In this document: in pieces, positions 16,135 to 24,080 of the stretch
Layout of the letters: every line of letters starts with the position of its first letter
Numbering within the stretch: the stretch's first letter is position 1
From: Mycolicibacter algericus DSM 45454
GTDB taxonomy: Bacteria > Actinomycetota > Actinomycetes > Mycobacteriales > Mycobacteriaceae
DNA length: 46,319 bases
NCBI RefSeq assembly: GCF_002086455.1
Contig: NZ_MVHC01000027.1
Coordinates: 1 to 46,319, forward strand
Direction of reading: 5' to 3'
Program-made: the position numbers and the translations under genes
The notes under the pieces: generated by a model
What the model was told of the DNA's origin: nothing
Databases searched by the model: none
Seen by the model: the letters and a program-made list of their open reading frames with translations, nothing else

Positions 16135-16839
16135 GTGCGGGGTTCGGTTTCGTACGGTTTCGTCGTGGTGGGCTGCCTGGCGATCGCCGGCTGCGGCGGC
16201 AGCGGCGGCGCGGCGAAAACCACCACCACCGTCGCGGCGACGCCGACCACGACGACGGTCGCTGTCGCCCCGGTCGGCGAGGACGGGCTGCGGGCACTGC
16301 TGCTCACCCCCGAGGAGATCAACCCGATCATGGGCGTGGCCGACATGAAGGCGCACGCCCCCCACGATGTGCTGCCCGACGACAGCGCCACGATGCAGCC
16401 GAGGGAGTGCCTGGCCGTCGACGGAGTCGCCCAGGAGCAGGTCTATGCGCGCAGCGGTTTCAGCGCGGTGCGAGAGCAGAGTGTCAGCGACGGCGAAGAC
16501 AACGCCCACTTCGTCGATCAGGCCGTGGTGCTGTTTCCGACCGCCGAGCAAGCCGAGGCGTTCTTCGAGGCGTCCGCCAAGCAATGGCCGGAATGCCACG
16601 AATACACCCACACCCAGAGCGGTTCGGAGTGGACCGCCGGGCGCATATCGAACATCGAGGGCGTGTTGAGCACCGTCGCGACCCAGCAGAACGCCGGCGA
16701 GTCGGCCTGGCAGGCCTGCGGGCGGGCGCTGACCGTGGCCAACAACGTCGTCGTCGACGTCAACACCTGCAGCACCGACCCGAAGGACTCCGCGGTCGTC
16801 ATCGCCCGGCAAATCGCCGCGAAAGTGCCGAAGGGCTGA
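16135..16839 (+). CDS. Lipoprotein with PknH-like sensor domain
   Basis: 234 residues. Signal peptide with lipobox LAIAGC (lipidated Cys20), a Thr-rich linker (about residues 27-42), then a PknH-like extracellular sensor domain: LLLTPEEINPIMG, PRECLAVDG, AVVLFPTAEQAEAFFE, WPECHEYTHTQSG, WQACGRALTVANNVVVDVNTC, ending QIAAKVPKG. The conserved cysteines probably form two disulfides. Anchored outside the membrane; the ligand is unknown. GTG 16135 starts the signal peptide. It ends 31 bases before thyX. Confidence 0.9.
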   Translation: MRGSVSYGFVVVGCLAIAGCGGSGGAAKTTTTVAATPTTTTVAVAPVGEDGLRALLLTPEEINPIMGVADMKAHAPHDVLPDDSATMQPRECLAVDGVAQEQVYARSGFSAVREQSVSDGEDNAHFVDQAVVLFPTAEQAEAFFEASAKQWPECHEYTHTQSGSEWTAGRISNIEGVLSTVATQQNAGESAWQACGRALTVANNVVVDVNTCSTDPKDSAVVIARQIAAKVPKG

Positions 16840-16857
16840 CCCCGGGCCGGCACGTCT

Positions 16858-16863
16858 TAAGGT
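16858..16863 (+). promoter_or_regulatory. -10 hexamer of leaderless thyX
   Basis: TAAGGT, 7 nt before GTG 16871. Confidence 0.5.
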
Positions 16864-16870
16864 GGGTGCC

Positions 16871-17635
16871 GTGGCCGAGACGGCGCCGTTGGGCGTGCAA
16901 CTGATTGCCAAGACCGAGTTCTTACCACCGCCGGACGTTGCGTGGAGCACCGACGCCGAGGGCGGTCAGGCGCTGGTCGAGTTCGCCGGCCGAGCCTGCT
17001 ATCAGAGCTGGTCCAAGCCCAACCCGCGCACCGCCACCAACGCCGCTTACCTGAAGCACATCATCGACGTCGGACACTTCTCGGTCCTCGAGCACGCCGG
17101 CGTGAGCTTTTACATCACCGGAATCTCCCGGTCGGCCACCCACGAACTGATCCGGCACCGGCACTTCTCGTTCTCCCAGCTCTCCCAGCGCTACGTCCCC
17201 GAACCGGACTCCCGGATCGTGGTGCCGCCGGGGATGGACGACGACCCGGAGTTGCAGCAGATCCTGGCCGAGGCCGCCGATGCCAGCCGGGCCGCCTACG
17301 CCGAACTGCTGGCCAGGCTGGAGGCCAAATTCACCGCCGATCAGCCCGGCGAGAAGATGGCCGTGCTGCGGCGCAAGCAGGCCCGCCAGGCCGCCCGCGC
17401 CGTGCTGCCCAACGCCACCGAGACCCGCATCGTGGTGACCGGCAACTATCGGGCCTGGCGGCACTTCATCGCGATGCGTGCCAGCGAGCATGCCGATGTC
17501 GAGATCCGCCGGCTGGCCGTCGAATGCCTGCGGCAGCTCATCGGGCTCGCCCCGGCGGCGTTCGGCGATTTCGAGATCACCGCGCTGGCCGACGGCACCG
17601 AAGTAGCGACCAGTCCGCTCGCCACCGAGGTCTGA
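16871..17635 (+). CDS. thyX: FAD-dependent thymidylate synthase ThyX
   Basis: 254 residues; M. tuberculosis ThyX has 250. ThyX signature RHRHFSFSQLSQR at residues 95-107; RKQARQAARAVLPNATETR and NYRAWRHFIAMRASEHAD complete the FAD/dUMP site. Makes dTMP with flavin and NADPH and releases tetrahydrofolate, so it does not depend on DHFR as ThyA does. GTG 16871 gives an N-terminus VAETAPL matching the known protein; GTG 16862 is an upstream alternative. The next gene is dapA, 32 bases on. Confidence 0.97.
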   Translation: MAETAPLGVQLIAKTEFLPPPDVAWSTDAEGGQALVEFAGRACYQSWSKPNPRTATNAAYLKHIIDVGHFSVLEHAGVSFYITGISRSATHELIRHRHFSFSQLSQRYVPEPDSRIVVPPGMDDDPELQQILAEAADASRAAYAELLARLEAKFTADQPGEKMAVLRRKQARQAARAVLPNATETRIVVTGNYRAWRHFIAMRASEHADVEIRRLAVECLRQLIGLAPAAFGDFEITALADGTEVATSPLATEV

Positions 17636-17654
17636 GCAACGGCGCGGCGCCAGG

Positions 17655-17660
17655 TACTCT
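17655..17660 (+). promoter_or_regulatory. -10 hexamer of leaderless dapA
   Basis: TACTCT, 7 nt before GTG 17668. Confidence 0.5.
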
Positions 17661-17667
17661 TGGGCTC

Positions 17668-18570
17668 GTGAGCAGCACCGTATTCGACGCCAAGGCGCAG
17701 TTGGGCACCGTTCTGACCGCGATGGTGACCCCGTTCGGTGCGGACGGCTCCGTGGACACCGACGCCGCCGTACGGCTGGCGAACCGGCTCGTCGACGCCG
17801 GCTGTGACGGCCTGGTGCTCTCCGGGACCACCGGCGAGTCGCCGACCACCGCCGACTACGAGAAGCTCACGCTGCTTCGTGCCGTGGTCGAGGCCGTGGG
17901 CGACCGCGCCCGCATCATCGCCGGCGCCGGCAGCAACGACACCGAACACAGCGTCCGGCTGGCCGAGGCCTGCGCCGGGGTCGGCGCCCACGGCCTGCTG
18001 GTGGTGACGCCCTACTATTCGCGGCCGTCGCAGGCCGGGCTGCTGGCGCACTTCACCGCGGTCGCCGACGCCAGCGGGCTGCCGGTGATGCTGTATGACA
18101 TCCCGGCCCGTTCGGCGGTGCCGATCGCCCCGGACACGATCTTCGAGCTCGCCGAGCACCCGAACATCGTCGCGATCAAAGACGCCAAGGGCGACCTGCA
18201 TGCCGCCGCGCAGATCATGGCCGAAACCGACGTGGCCTACTACTCCGGCGACGACGCCCTGAACCTGCCGTGGCTGGCGATGGGCGCCACCGGGTTCGTC
18301 AGCGTGATCGGGCACTTCGCGGCGGGCCAGCTGCGCGACATGCTGGCTGCGTATGAATCCGGTGACGTCGAGACCGCCCGCAAGATCAACGTCTCGATTG
18401 CGCCGCTGTCCAACGCCATGGGCCGCACCGGCGGGGTCACCTTCGTCAAAGCCGGGCTGCGGTTGCAGGGGTTCGATGCGGGCGAGCCACGGCTGCCGAT
18501 GGTGCCCGCGACCGGGGCCGAGGTCGACGAACTGGCCATCGACATGCGCGCCGCGTCGGTCCTCGAGTGA
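17668..18570 (+). CDS. dapA: 4-hydroxy-tetrahydrodipicolinate synthase
   Basis: 300 residues, the same length as M. tuberculosis DapA. Condenses pyruvate with aspartate semialdehyde in lysine/diaminopimelate synthesis. TIM-barrel aldolase with Schiff-base Lys171 (AIKDAKGD), Tyr143 (MLYDIPARS) and the SGTTGESPT pyruvate-site loop. GTG 17668 matches the homolog start. The RNase J gene follows six bases after the stop, as in M. tuberculosis. Confidence 0.97.
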   Translation: MSSTVFDAKAQLGTVLTAMVTPFGADGSVDTDAAVRLANRLVDAGCDGLVLSGTTGESPTTADYEKLTLLRAVVEAVGDRARIIAGAGSNDTEHSVRLAEACAGVGAHGLLVVTPYYSRPSQAGLLAHFTAVADASGLPVMLYDIPARSAVPIAPDTIFELAEHPNIVAIKDAKGDLHAAAQIMAETDVAYYSGDDALNLPWLAMGATGFVSVIGHFAAGQLRDMLAAYESGDVETARKINVSIAPLSNAMGRTGGVTFVKAGLRLQGFDAGEPRLPMVPATGAEVDELAIDMRAASVLE

Positions 18571-18576
18571 GTGCGG

Positions 18577-20253
18577 GTGAGTGAGGACCTCAAGCCGCCG
18601 GGTCCGCTGACCGCCGGCGGATTACGCGTCACGGCGCTCGGCGGAATCAGCGAGATCGGCCGCAACATGACCGTTTTCGAGCATCTCGGCCGGCTGCTGA
18701 TCATCGACTGCGGGGTGCTGTTCCCGGGCCACGACGAGCCCGGCGTCGACCTGATCCTGCCGGACATCCGGCACATCACCGACCGCCTCGACGACATCGA
18801 GGCGCTGGTGCTGACCCACGCCCACGAGGACCACATCGGCGCCATCCCGTTCCTGCTCAAACTGCGCCCCGACATCCCGGTGGTCGGCTCGAAGTTCACG
18901 CTGGCGCTGGTCGCCGCCAAATGCCGCGAACACCGCATCAAACCGGTGTTCGTCCAGGTCGCCGAAGGTCAGCGCAGCACCCACGGCGTGTTCGAATGCG
19001 AATACTTCGCAGTCAACCACTCCATCCCGGACGCGCTGGCGATCGCGGTGCACACCGGCGCGGGCACCGTGCTGCACACCGGCGACATCAAGCTCGACCA
19101 ATTGCCGCCGGACGGGCGTCCCACGGATCTACCCGGCATGTCCCGGCTGGGCGACAAGGGTGTGGACCTGTTCCTGTGCGACTCGACCAACGCCGAGATC
19201 CCGGGTGTCGGACCCAGTGAGAGCGAGGTCGGCCCCACCCTGCACCGGTTGATCCGCGGCGCCGAGGGACGGGTGATCGTGGCCTGCTTCGCCTCGAACG
19301 TCGACCGGGTGCAGCAGATCGTCGACGCGGCGGTCGCACTGGGCCGCCGGGTGTCGTTCGTCGGCCGGTCGATGGTCCGCAACATGGGCATCGCCAAGGA
19401 GCTGGGCTTTTTGCGGGTGGCGGACTCCGATCTGGTCGACATCGGCGCCGCCGAGATGATGCCGCCGGAGCAGGTGGTGCTGGTCACCACCGGGACCCAG
19501 GGCGAGCCGTTGTCGGCGCTGTCGCGGATGTCGCGCGGCGAGCACCGGTCCATCACGCTGACCGCGGGTGATCTGGTGGTGTTGTCATCGTCGCTGATCC
19601 CCGGCAATGAGGAGGCGGTCTACGGCGTGATGGACGCGCTGGCCAAGATCGGCGCACGGGTGGTGACCAACGCCGCGGCGCGGGTGCATGTCTCCGGGCA
19701 CGCCTACGCCGGCGAGCTGCTGTTCCTCTACAACGGGATCCGGCCGCGCAACGTGATGCCGGTGCACGGCACCTGGCGGATGCTGCGCGCCAACGCCGCG
19801 CTGGCCGCCCGCACCGGGGTGCCGCCCGAAGCGATCCTGTTGGCCGAGAACGGTGTCAGCGTCGATCTGGTCGCCGGGCAGGCGAGCATCGCCGGGGCGG
19901 TCCCGGTCGGCAAGGTGTACATCGACGGACTGGTGGACGGCGACGTCGGCGATGCGACGCTGGGGGAGCGGCTGATCCTGTCATCGGGATTCATTGCGAT
20001 CACCGTGGTGCTGCGTCGCGGGACCGGCAAGGCGGTGGCGCCGCCCCAGCTGCATTCGCGTGGCTTCTCCGAAGACCCCAAGGCGCTGGAGCCGGCGGCC
20101 CGCAAGGTGGAGGCGGAGCTGGAATCCCTTGCCGCCGAACGCGTCACCGACCCGGCCCGGATCGCGCAGGCGGTGCGCCGCACGGTCGGCAAGTGGGTCG
20201 GCGAGAGCTACCGCCGCCAGCCGATGATCGTGCCGACCGTCATCGAGATCTGA
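18577..20253 (+). CDS. rnj: Ribonuclease J
   Basis: 558 residues, identical in length to M. tuberculosis Rv2752c. Metallo-beta-lactamase/beta-CASP nuclease: zinc motif HAHEDHIGA (residues 81-89), further ligands in FAVNHSIPDA and HTGDIK, beta-CASP region VIVACFASNVDRVQQI and GHAYAGELLFLYNGIRPRNVMPVHG, and a C-terminal dimerisation domain. Processes rRNA and degrades mRNA with 5'-3' exo- and endonuclease activity. GTG 18577 was chosen because it reproduces the Rv2752c N-terminus; GTG 18571 would add two residues. Ends one base from a convergent SDR gene. Confidence 0.96.
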   Translation: MSEDLKPPGPLTAGGLRVTALGGISEIGRNMTVFEHLGRLLIIDCGVLFPGHDEPGVDLILPDIRHITDRLDDIEALVLTHAHEDHIGAIPFLLKLRPDIPVVGSKFTLALVAAKCREHRIKPVFVQVAEGQRSTHGVFECEYFAVNHSIPDALAIAVHTGAGTVLHTGDIKLDQLPPDGRPTDLPGMSRLGDKGVDLFLCDSTNAEIPGVGPSESEVGPTLHRLIRGAEGRVIVACFASNVDRVQQIVDAAVALGRRVSFVGRSMVRNMGIAKELGFLRVADSDLVDIGAAEMMPPEQVVLVTTGTQGEPLSALSRMSRGEHRSITLTAGDLVVLSSSLIPGNEEAVYGVMDALAKIGARVVTNAAARVHVSGHAYAGELLFLYNGIRPRNVMPVHGTWRMLRANAALAARTGVPPEAILLAENGVSVDLVAGQASIAGAVPVGKVYIDGLVDGDVGDATLGERLILSSGFIAITVVLRRGTGKAVAPPQLHSRGFSEDPKALEPAARKVEAELESLAAERVTDPARIAQAVRRTVGKWVGESYRRQPMIVPTVIEI

Positions 20254-20254
20254 G

Positions 20255-21073
20255 CTACCTCTTATTGACGTAGCCGGCGTCCACCGGCAGCGTCACACCG
20301 GTGATGTAGCGGGCCGCATCGGAGACCAGCCAGAATACGGCGTTGGCGACATCCTCCGGTTGCAGCACCTGCACCGGCAACGCGTTGCCCATGTCCGGTC
20401 CGCCTTGGGCGTCCGTGTCCTCCAGGCCCTCCAGCCACTTCCGGGTGAACTCGTTGTCGATCATCGGCGTCTGCACGCCGGCGGGATGCACGGAGTTGAC
20501 CCGGATGCTGTGTGGCGCCAGCAGGTTGGCGTATACCCGCATCAGCCCGACGATGCCGTGCTTGGCGGCGGCGTAACCCAGGGAGCCCGCCGCAGGAGCG
20601 GCCAGCCCGACCAGCCCGGCCACCGAGCTGACCAGAACGATCGACCCGCCGTCACCCTGGGCGATCATCGGCTTCATCGCCACATCGACGGTGTGGTAGA
20701 TACCGGTGAGGTTGACGTCGATCACGTCCTGCCAGGCGTCCTCGCCCGCCATCGGAGCGATTCCGGCGTTGGCGATCACGAAATCGAGCCGCCCGAGTTC
20801 GTCAATGCCGGCCTGCAAGGCGGTGCCCAGTGCGGTGCGATCGCGGACGTCGGCTGCCCTGGCCACGATGCGCGCACCGGTCTCTTCGACCAGCTTGACC
20901 GTCTCCGCCAGATCGTCGGCGGTGGCCAGCGGATACGGCACGCTGGAGATCTGTTGGCACAGGTCGACCGCGATGATGTCGGCGCCCTCGCCGGCCAACC
21001 GCAGTGCGTGGGCGCGCCCCTGGCCGCGTGCGGCGCCGGTGATGAAGGCGACCTTGCCGTCCAGGGCTCCCAT
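20255..21073 (-). CDS. Mycofactocin-coupled SDR family oxidoreductase (Rv2750-like)
   Basis: 272 residues. SDR with TGAARGQGRAHALRLAGEGA, an extra segment after strand 2 (DDLAETVKLVEETGARIVARAADVRD) and ANAGIAPM, SSVAG, YAAAK. The insertion and the AARGQGR variant are typical of SDRs predicted to keep NAD tightly bound and pass electrons to mycofactocin. The substrate is probably an alcohol, steroid or terpenoid (family inference). ATG 21073 overlaps the stop of the upstream ABM gene (TGATG). Confidence 0.9.
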   Translation of the reverse strand: MGALDGKVAFITGAARGQGRAHALRLAGEGADIIAVDLCQQISSVPYPLATADDLAETVKLVEETGARIVARAADVRDRTALGTALQAGIDELGRLDFVIANAGIAPMAGEDAWQDVIDVNLTGIYHTVDVAMKPMIAQGDGGSIVLVSSVAGLVGLAAPAAGSLGYAAAKHGIVGLMRVYANLLAPHSIRVNSVHPAGVQTPMIDNEFTRKWLEGLEDTDAQGGPDMGNALPVQVLQPEDVANAVFWLVSDAARYITGVTLPVDAGYVNKR

Positions 21074-21390
21074 CACTGGGCCCGGAGCTGGCCCTTGGCC
21101 GGGTCGCCGGCCGGCAGCGGCTGCAGCATCTTGATATCGGGCGCGCCGTCCAGGTGCTCCGTGAGGTTGCCGAACAGCTCGGCGACCGCCGGGGCCGTCG
21201 AGTGTGCCCGCAGCGCATCGGCGTCGGCCCACTGCTCGATGAATACGAAGGCGCCTTCGGTTTCGTGCACCGCGTAGAGCTGGCAGCCCGGCTCCTGGTG
21301 CACTTGTGCCGCCGACTTGGCGCAGATGTCGCGGACGGCTTCGACCGATTCCGGCTTGACGGCGAAGGTGGCGACGACGACCACGGGCAT
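21073..21390 (-). CDS. ABM-domain monooxygenase-like protein (Rv2749-like)
   Basis: 105 residues. Antibiotic-biosynthesis-monooxygenase (dimeric ferredoxin-like) fold: VVVVATFAVKPESVEAVR, QEPGCQLYAVHET, FVFIEQWADADALRAHS. Such proteins are cofactorless monooxygenases or small binding proteins; no specific substrate is evident. ATG 21390 has AAGGAGAT upstream. First gene of a two-gene operon with the mycofactocin-type SDR, divergent from ftsK. Confidence 0.88.
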   Translation of the reverse strand: MPVVVVATFAVKPESVEAVRDICAKSAAQVHQEPGCQLYAVHETEGAFVFIEQWADADALRAHSTAPAVAELFGNLTEHLDGAPDIKMLQPLPAGDPAKGQLRAQ

Positions 21391-21534
21391 GCGGATCTCC
21401 TTCGTGAGGGGTGGCGGGGGAAGTCAGGCCCTGTCACCGTACGCAGCCGCGCTGTGACCGGTGCCACGCGGGTGAGCTCGGGCAACCCGGGCCGTGGCCA
21501 GTGTGGCAGATGGTGCTAATGAGGGTATTGCGGT

Positions 21535-21540
21535 TAGGCT
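21535..21540 (+). promoter_or_regulatory. -10 hexamer of leaderless ftsK
   Basis: TAGGCT, 7 nt before ATG 21548. Confidence 0.5.
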
Positions 21541-21547
21541 TGCGGCT

Positions 21548-24070
21548 ATGGCTAGTAAGACGGCTAGTGCCACCAAGGCTCGATCGGGAAAGCGAACTAG
21601 CAGGTCAAAGGCCGGTTCGCGAGCCAATGCCCGACCGGCCCGCGCAGCGGCGGCACGCCGCAAGCCCGCGCCGTGCCGGCAGCATTCGGGGCTGGCCGGG
21701 GCGGGTATGGCCTGCGGGCGGGCCGCCCGGGCGGCGTGGTTGATGGTCGCCAAGGCGGCCGGCGGCACCGCGCGGTCCGTCGGCCGCGCCCATGACATCG
21801 ACCCGGGTCATCGCCGCGACGGTATCGCGCTGGCGCTGCTGGGCCTGGCCGTCGTGACGGCCGCCAGTTGCTGGCTGGACGCTGCGCGGCCGGTTGGAGC
21901 ATGGATCGACACCGGGCTGCGCGCCGTGATCGGTGGCGCGGTGGTGCTGCTGCCGGTGCTGGCCGGCGTCGGCGCCGTCGCGCTGATGCGTACCGAACCC
22001 GTCCCGGAGAACCGGCCCCGGCTGATCCTCGGTTCGGCGATGGTGGCGCTGCCGATCCTGGGCCTGTGGCATCTGTGGGCCGGCTCGCCGCCGACCCCCG
22101 AGGGGCGCCTGCACGGCGCCGGTTTCGTCGGGTTCGCCATCGGCGGCCCGCTCGCCGACGGCCTGACCGCTTGGATCGCCGCTCCGCTGCTGTGCATCGG
22201 GGTGCTGTTCGGGGTGTTGTTGCTGACCGGGACGACGCTGCGCGAGGCGCCTGAAGCGCTACGGACCATGTTCGTCGCGCGGGACTACGACGACGGCTAT
22301 GACGACGGCTATTACGACGACGACTACGCCGGCGAGGACGACTACTACGACGAGGATGGCGGCGGCTTCGAAGGCGGCGCGGCGGCCGATGGCGCCGAGG
22401 ACACCCCGGATTGGCAGTCGCGCACGCCGCTGGACAACTACCCGCTCTCCGAGACGGACGTAGCGCCCGCCGAGCCCCCGGCGCCGGCGCCCAAGCCCGC
22501 TCGCCGCAAGGCCCCCAAGACGGCCAAACCCACCGACACCACCGTCGTGTTGGACCGGGTGGTGGAGGGCCCCTACACGCTGCCGCCGCTTAGCCTGCTG
22601 ACCGCCGGCGATCCCCCCAAGACCCGCACCGCCGCCAACGAGGCGATGACCGACGCGATCACCTCGGTGCTCGAGCAGTTCAAGGTCGACGCCGCCGTCA
22701 CCGGCTGCACCCGCGGCCCCACCGTCACCCGCTATGAGGTGGAACTGGGCCCCGGGGTCAAGGTCGAGAAGATCACCGCCCTGCAGCGCAACATCGCCTA
22801 CGCGGTGGCGACCGAGAGTGTGCGAATGCTCGCACCGATCCCGGGCAAGTCCGCCGTCGGCATCGAGGTGCCCAACACCGACCGGGAGATGGTGCGACTG
22901 GCCGACGTGCTGACCGCGCCGAGCACCCGCCGCGATCATCACCCGCTGGTGATCGGGCTGGGCAAGGACATCGAGGGCGACTTCATCAGCGCCAACCTGG
23001 CCAAGATGCCGCACCTGCTGGTGGCCGGGTCCACCGGATCGGGTAAGTCCAGCTTCGTCAACTCGATGCTGGTGTCGCTGCTGGCACGGGCCACCCCGGA
23101 AGAGGTCAGGATGATCCTGATCGACCCGAAGATGGTGGAACTCACGCCGTACGAAGGCATTCCGCACCTGATCACCCCGATCATCACCTCACCGAAGAAG
23201 GCGGCGGCCGCGCTGGCCTGGCTGGTCGAGGAGATGGAGCAGCGCTACCAGGACATGCAGGCGTCCCGGGTGCGCCACATCGACGTCTTCAACGAGAAGG
23301 TCCGTTCCGGGGAGATCACCGCACCGCTGGGCAGCGAACGGGAGTACCGGCCCTACCCCTACATCCTCGCGATCGTCGACGAGCTCGCCGACCTGATGAT
23401 GACCGCGCCGCGCGACGTCGAGGACGCGATCGTGCGGATCACCCAGAAGGCCCGCGCCGCCGGCATTCACCTGGTGCTGGCCACCCAGCGGCCGTCGGTG
23501 GACGTCGTCACCGGTCTGATCAAGACGAACGTGCCGTCCCGGCTGGCGTTCGCCACCTCGTCGCTGACCGACTCCCGGGTGATCCTGGACCAGGCCGGCG
23601 CCGAGAAGCTGATCGGGATGGGCGACGGGTTGTTCCTGCCGATGGGCGCCAACAAGCCGGTCCGGCTGCAGGGCGCCTTCATCACCGACGAGGAGATCCA
23701 CGCCGTCGTCACCGCCTGCAAGGACCAGGCCGAGCCCGAGTACACCGACGGCGTCACCACCGCCAAACCGACCGGCGAGCGCACCGACGTCGACCCCGAC
23801 ATCGGCGACGACATGGAGGTCTTCCTGCAGGCCGTGGAATTGGTAGTGTCCAGCCAATTCGGTTCCACCTCGATGTTGCAGCGCAAGCTGCGGGTCGGCT
23901 TCGCCAAGGCCGGCCGGTTGATGGACCTGATGGAGACCCGCAGCATCGTGGGCCCCTCCGAGGGCTCCAAGGCCCGCCAAGTGCTGGTCAAGCCCGACGA
24001 GCTGGCCGCGACGCTGATGGCCATCCGCGGCGGCGCGGACGCCGACGCCGCGGATGACGACGACGGGTAG
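21548..24070 (+). CDS. ftsK: DNA translocase FtsK
   Basis: 840 residues; somewhat shorter than M. tuberculosis FtsK. A Lys/Arg-rich cytoplasmic N-terminus is followed by four membrane segments (about residues 93-230). The linker begins with a striking Asp/Tyr/Gly tract near residues 247-275 and continues Pro/Lys-rich. The motor domain has Walker A GSTGSGKSS (Lys500), Walker B YILAIVDELADLMM and ATQRPSVDVVTGLIK. The C-terminal gamma winged helix (LVVSSQFGSTSMLQRKLRVGFAKAGRLMDLME) reads oriented chromosome sequences. Acts at the division septum in chromosome segregation. ATG 21548 is supported by the -10 TAGGCT. Confidence 0.96.
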   Translation: MASKTASATKARSGKRTSRSKAGSRANARPARAAAARRKPAPCRQHSGLAGAGMACGRAARAAWLMVAKAAGGTARSVGRAHDIDPGHRRDGIALALLGLAVVTAASCWLDAARPVGAWIDTGLRAVIGGAVVLLPVLAGVGAVALMRTEPVPENRPRLILGSAMVALPILGLWHLWAGSPPTPEGRLHGAGFVGFAIGGPLADGLTAWIAAPLLCIGVLFGVLLLTGTTLREAPEALRTMFVARDYDDGYDDGYYDDDYAGEDDYYDEDGGGFEGGAAADGAEDTPDWQSRTPLDNYPLSETDVAPAEPPAPAPKPARRKAPKTAKPTDTTVVLDRVVEGPYTLPPLSLLTAGDPPKTRTAANEAMTDAITSVLEQFKVDAAVTGCTRGPTVTRYEVELGPGVKVEKITALQRNIAYAVATESVRMLAPIPGKSAVGIEVPNTDREMVRLADVLTAPSTRRDHHPLVIGLGKDIEGDFISANLAKMPHLLVAGSTGSGKSSFVNSMLVSLLARATPEEVRMILIDPKMVELTPYEGIPHLITPIITSPKKAAAALAWLVEEMEQRYQDMQASRVRHIDVFNEKVRSGEITAPLGSEREYRPYPYILAIVDELADLMMTAPRDVEDAIVRITQKARAAGIHLVLATQRPSVDVVTGLIKTNVPSRLAFATSSLTDSRVILDQAGAEKLIGMGDGLFLPMGANKPVRLQGAFITDEEIHAVVTACKDQAEPEYTDGVTTAKPTGERTDVDPDIGDDMEVFLQAVELVVSSQFGSTSMLQRKLRVGFAKAGRLMDLMETRSIVGPSEGSKARQVLVKPDELAATLMAIRGGADADAADDDDG

Positions 24071-24080
24071 CCGGCGACGA

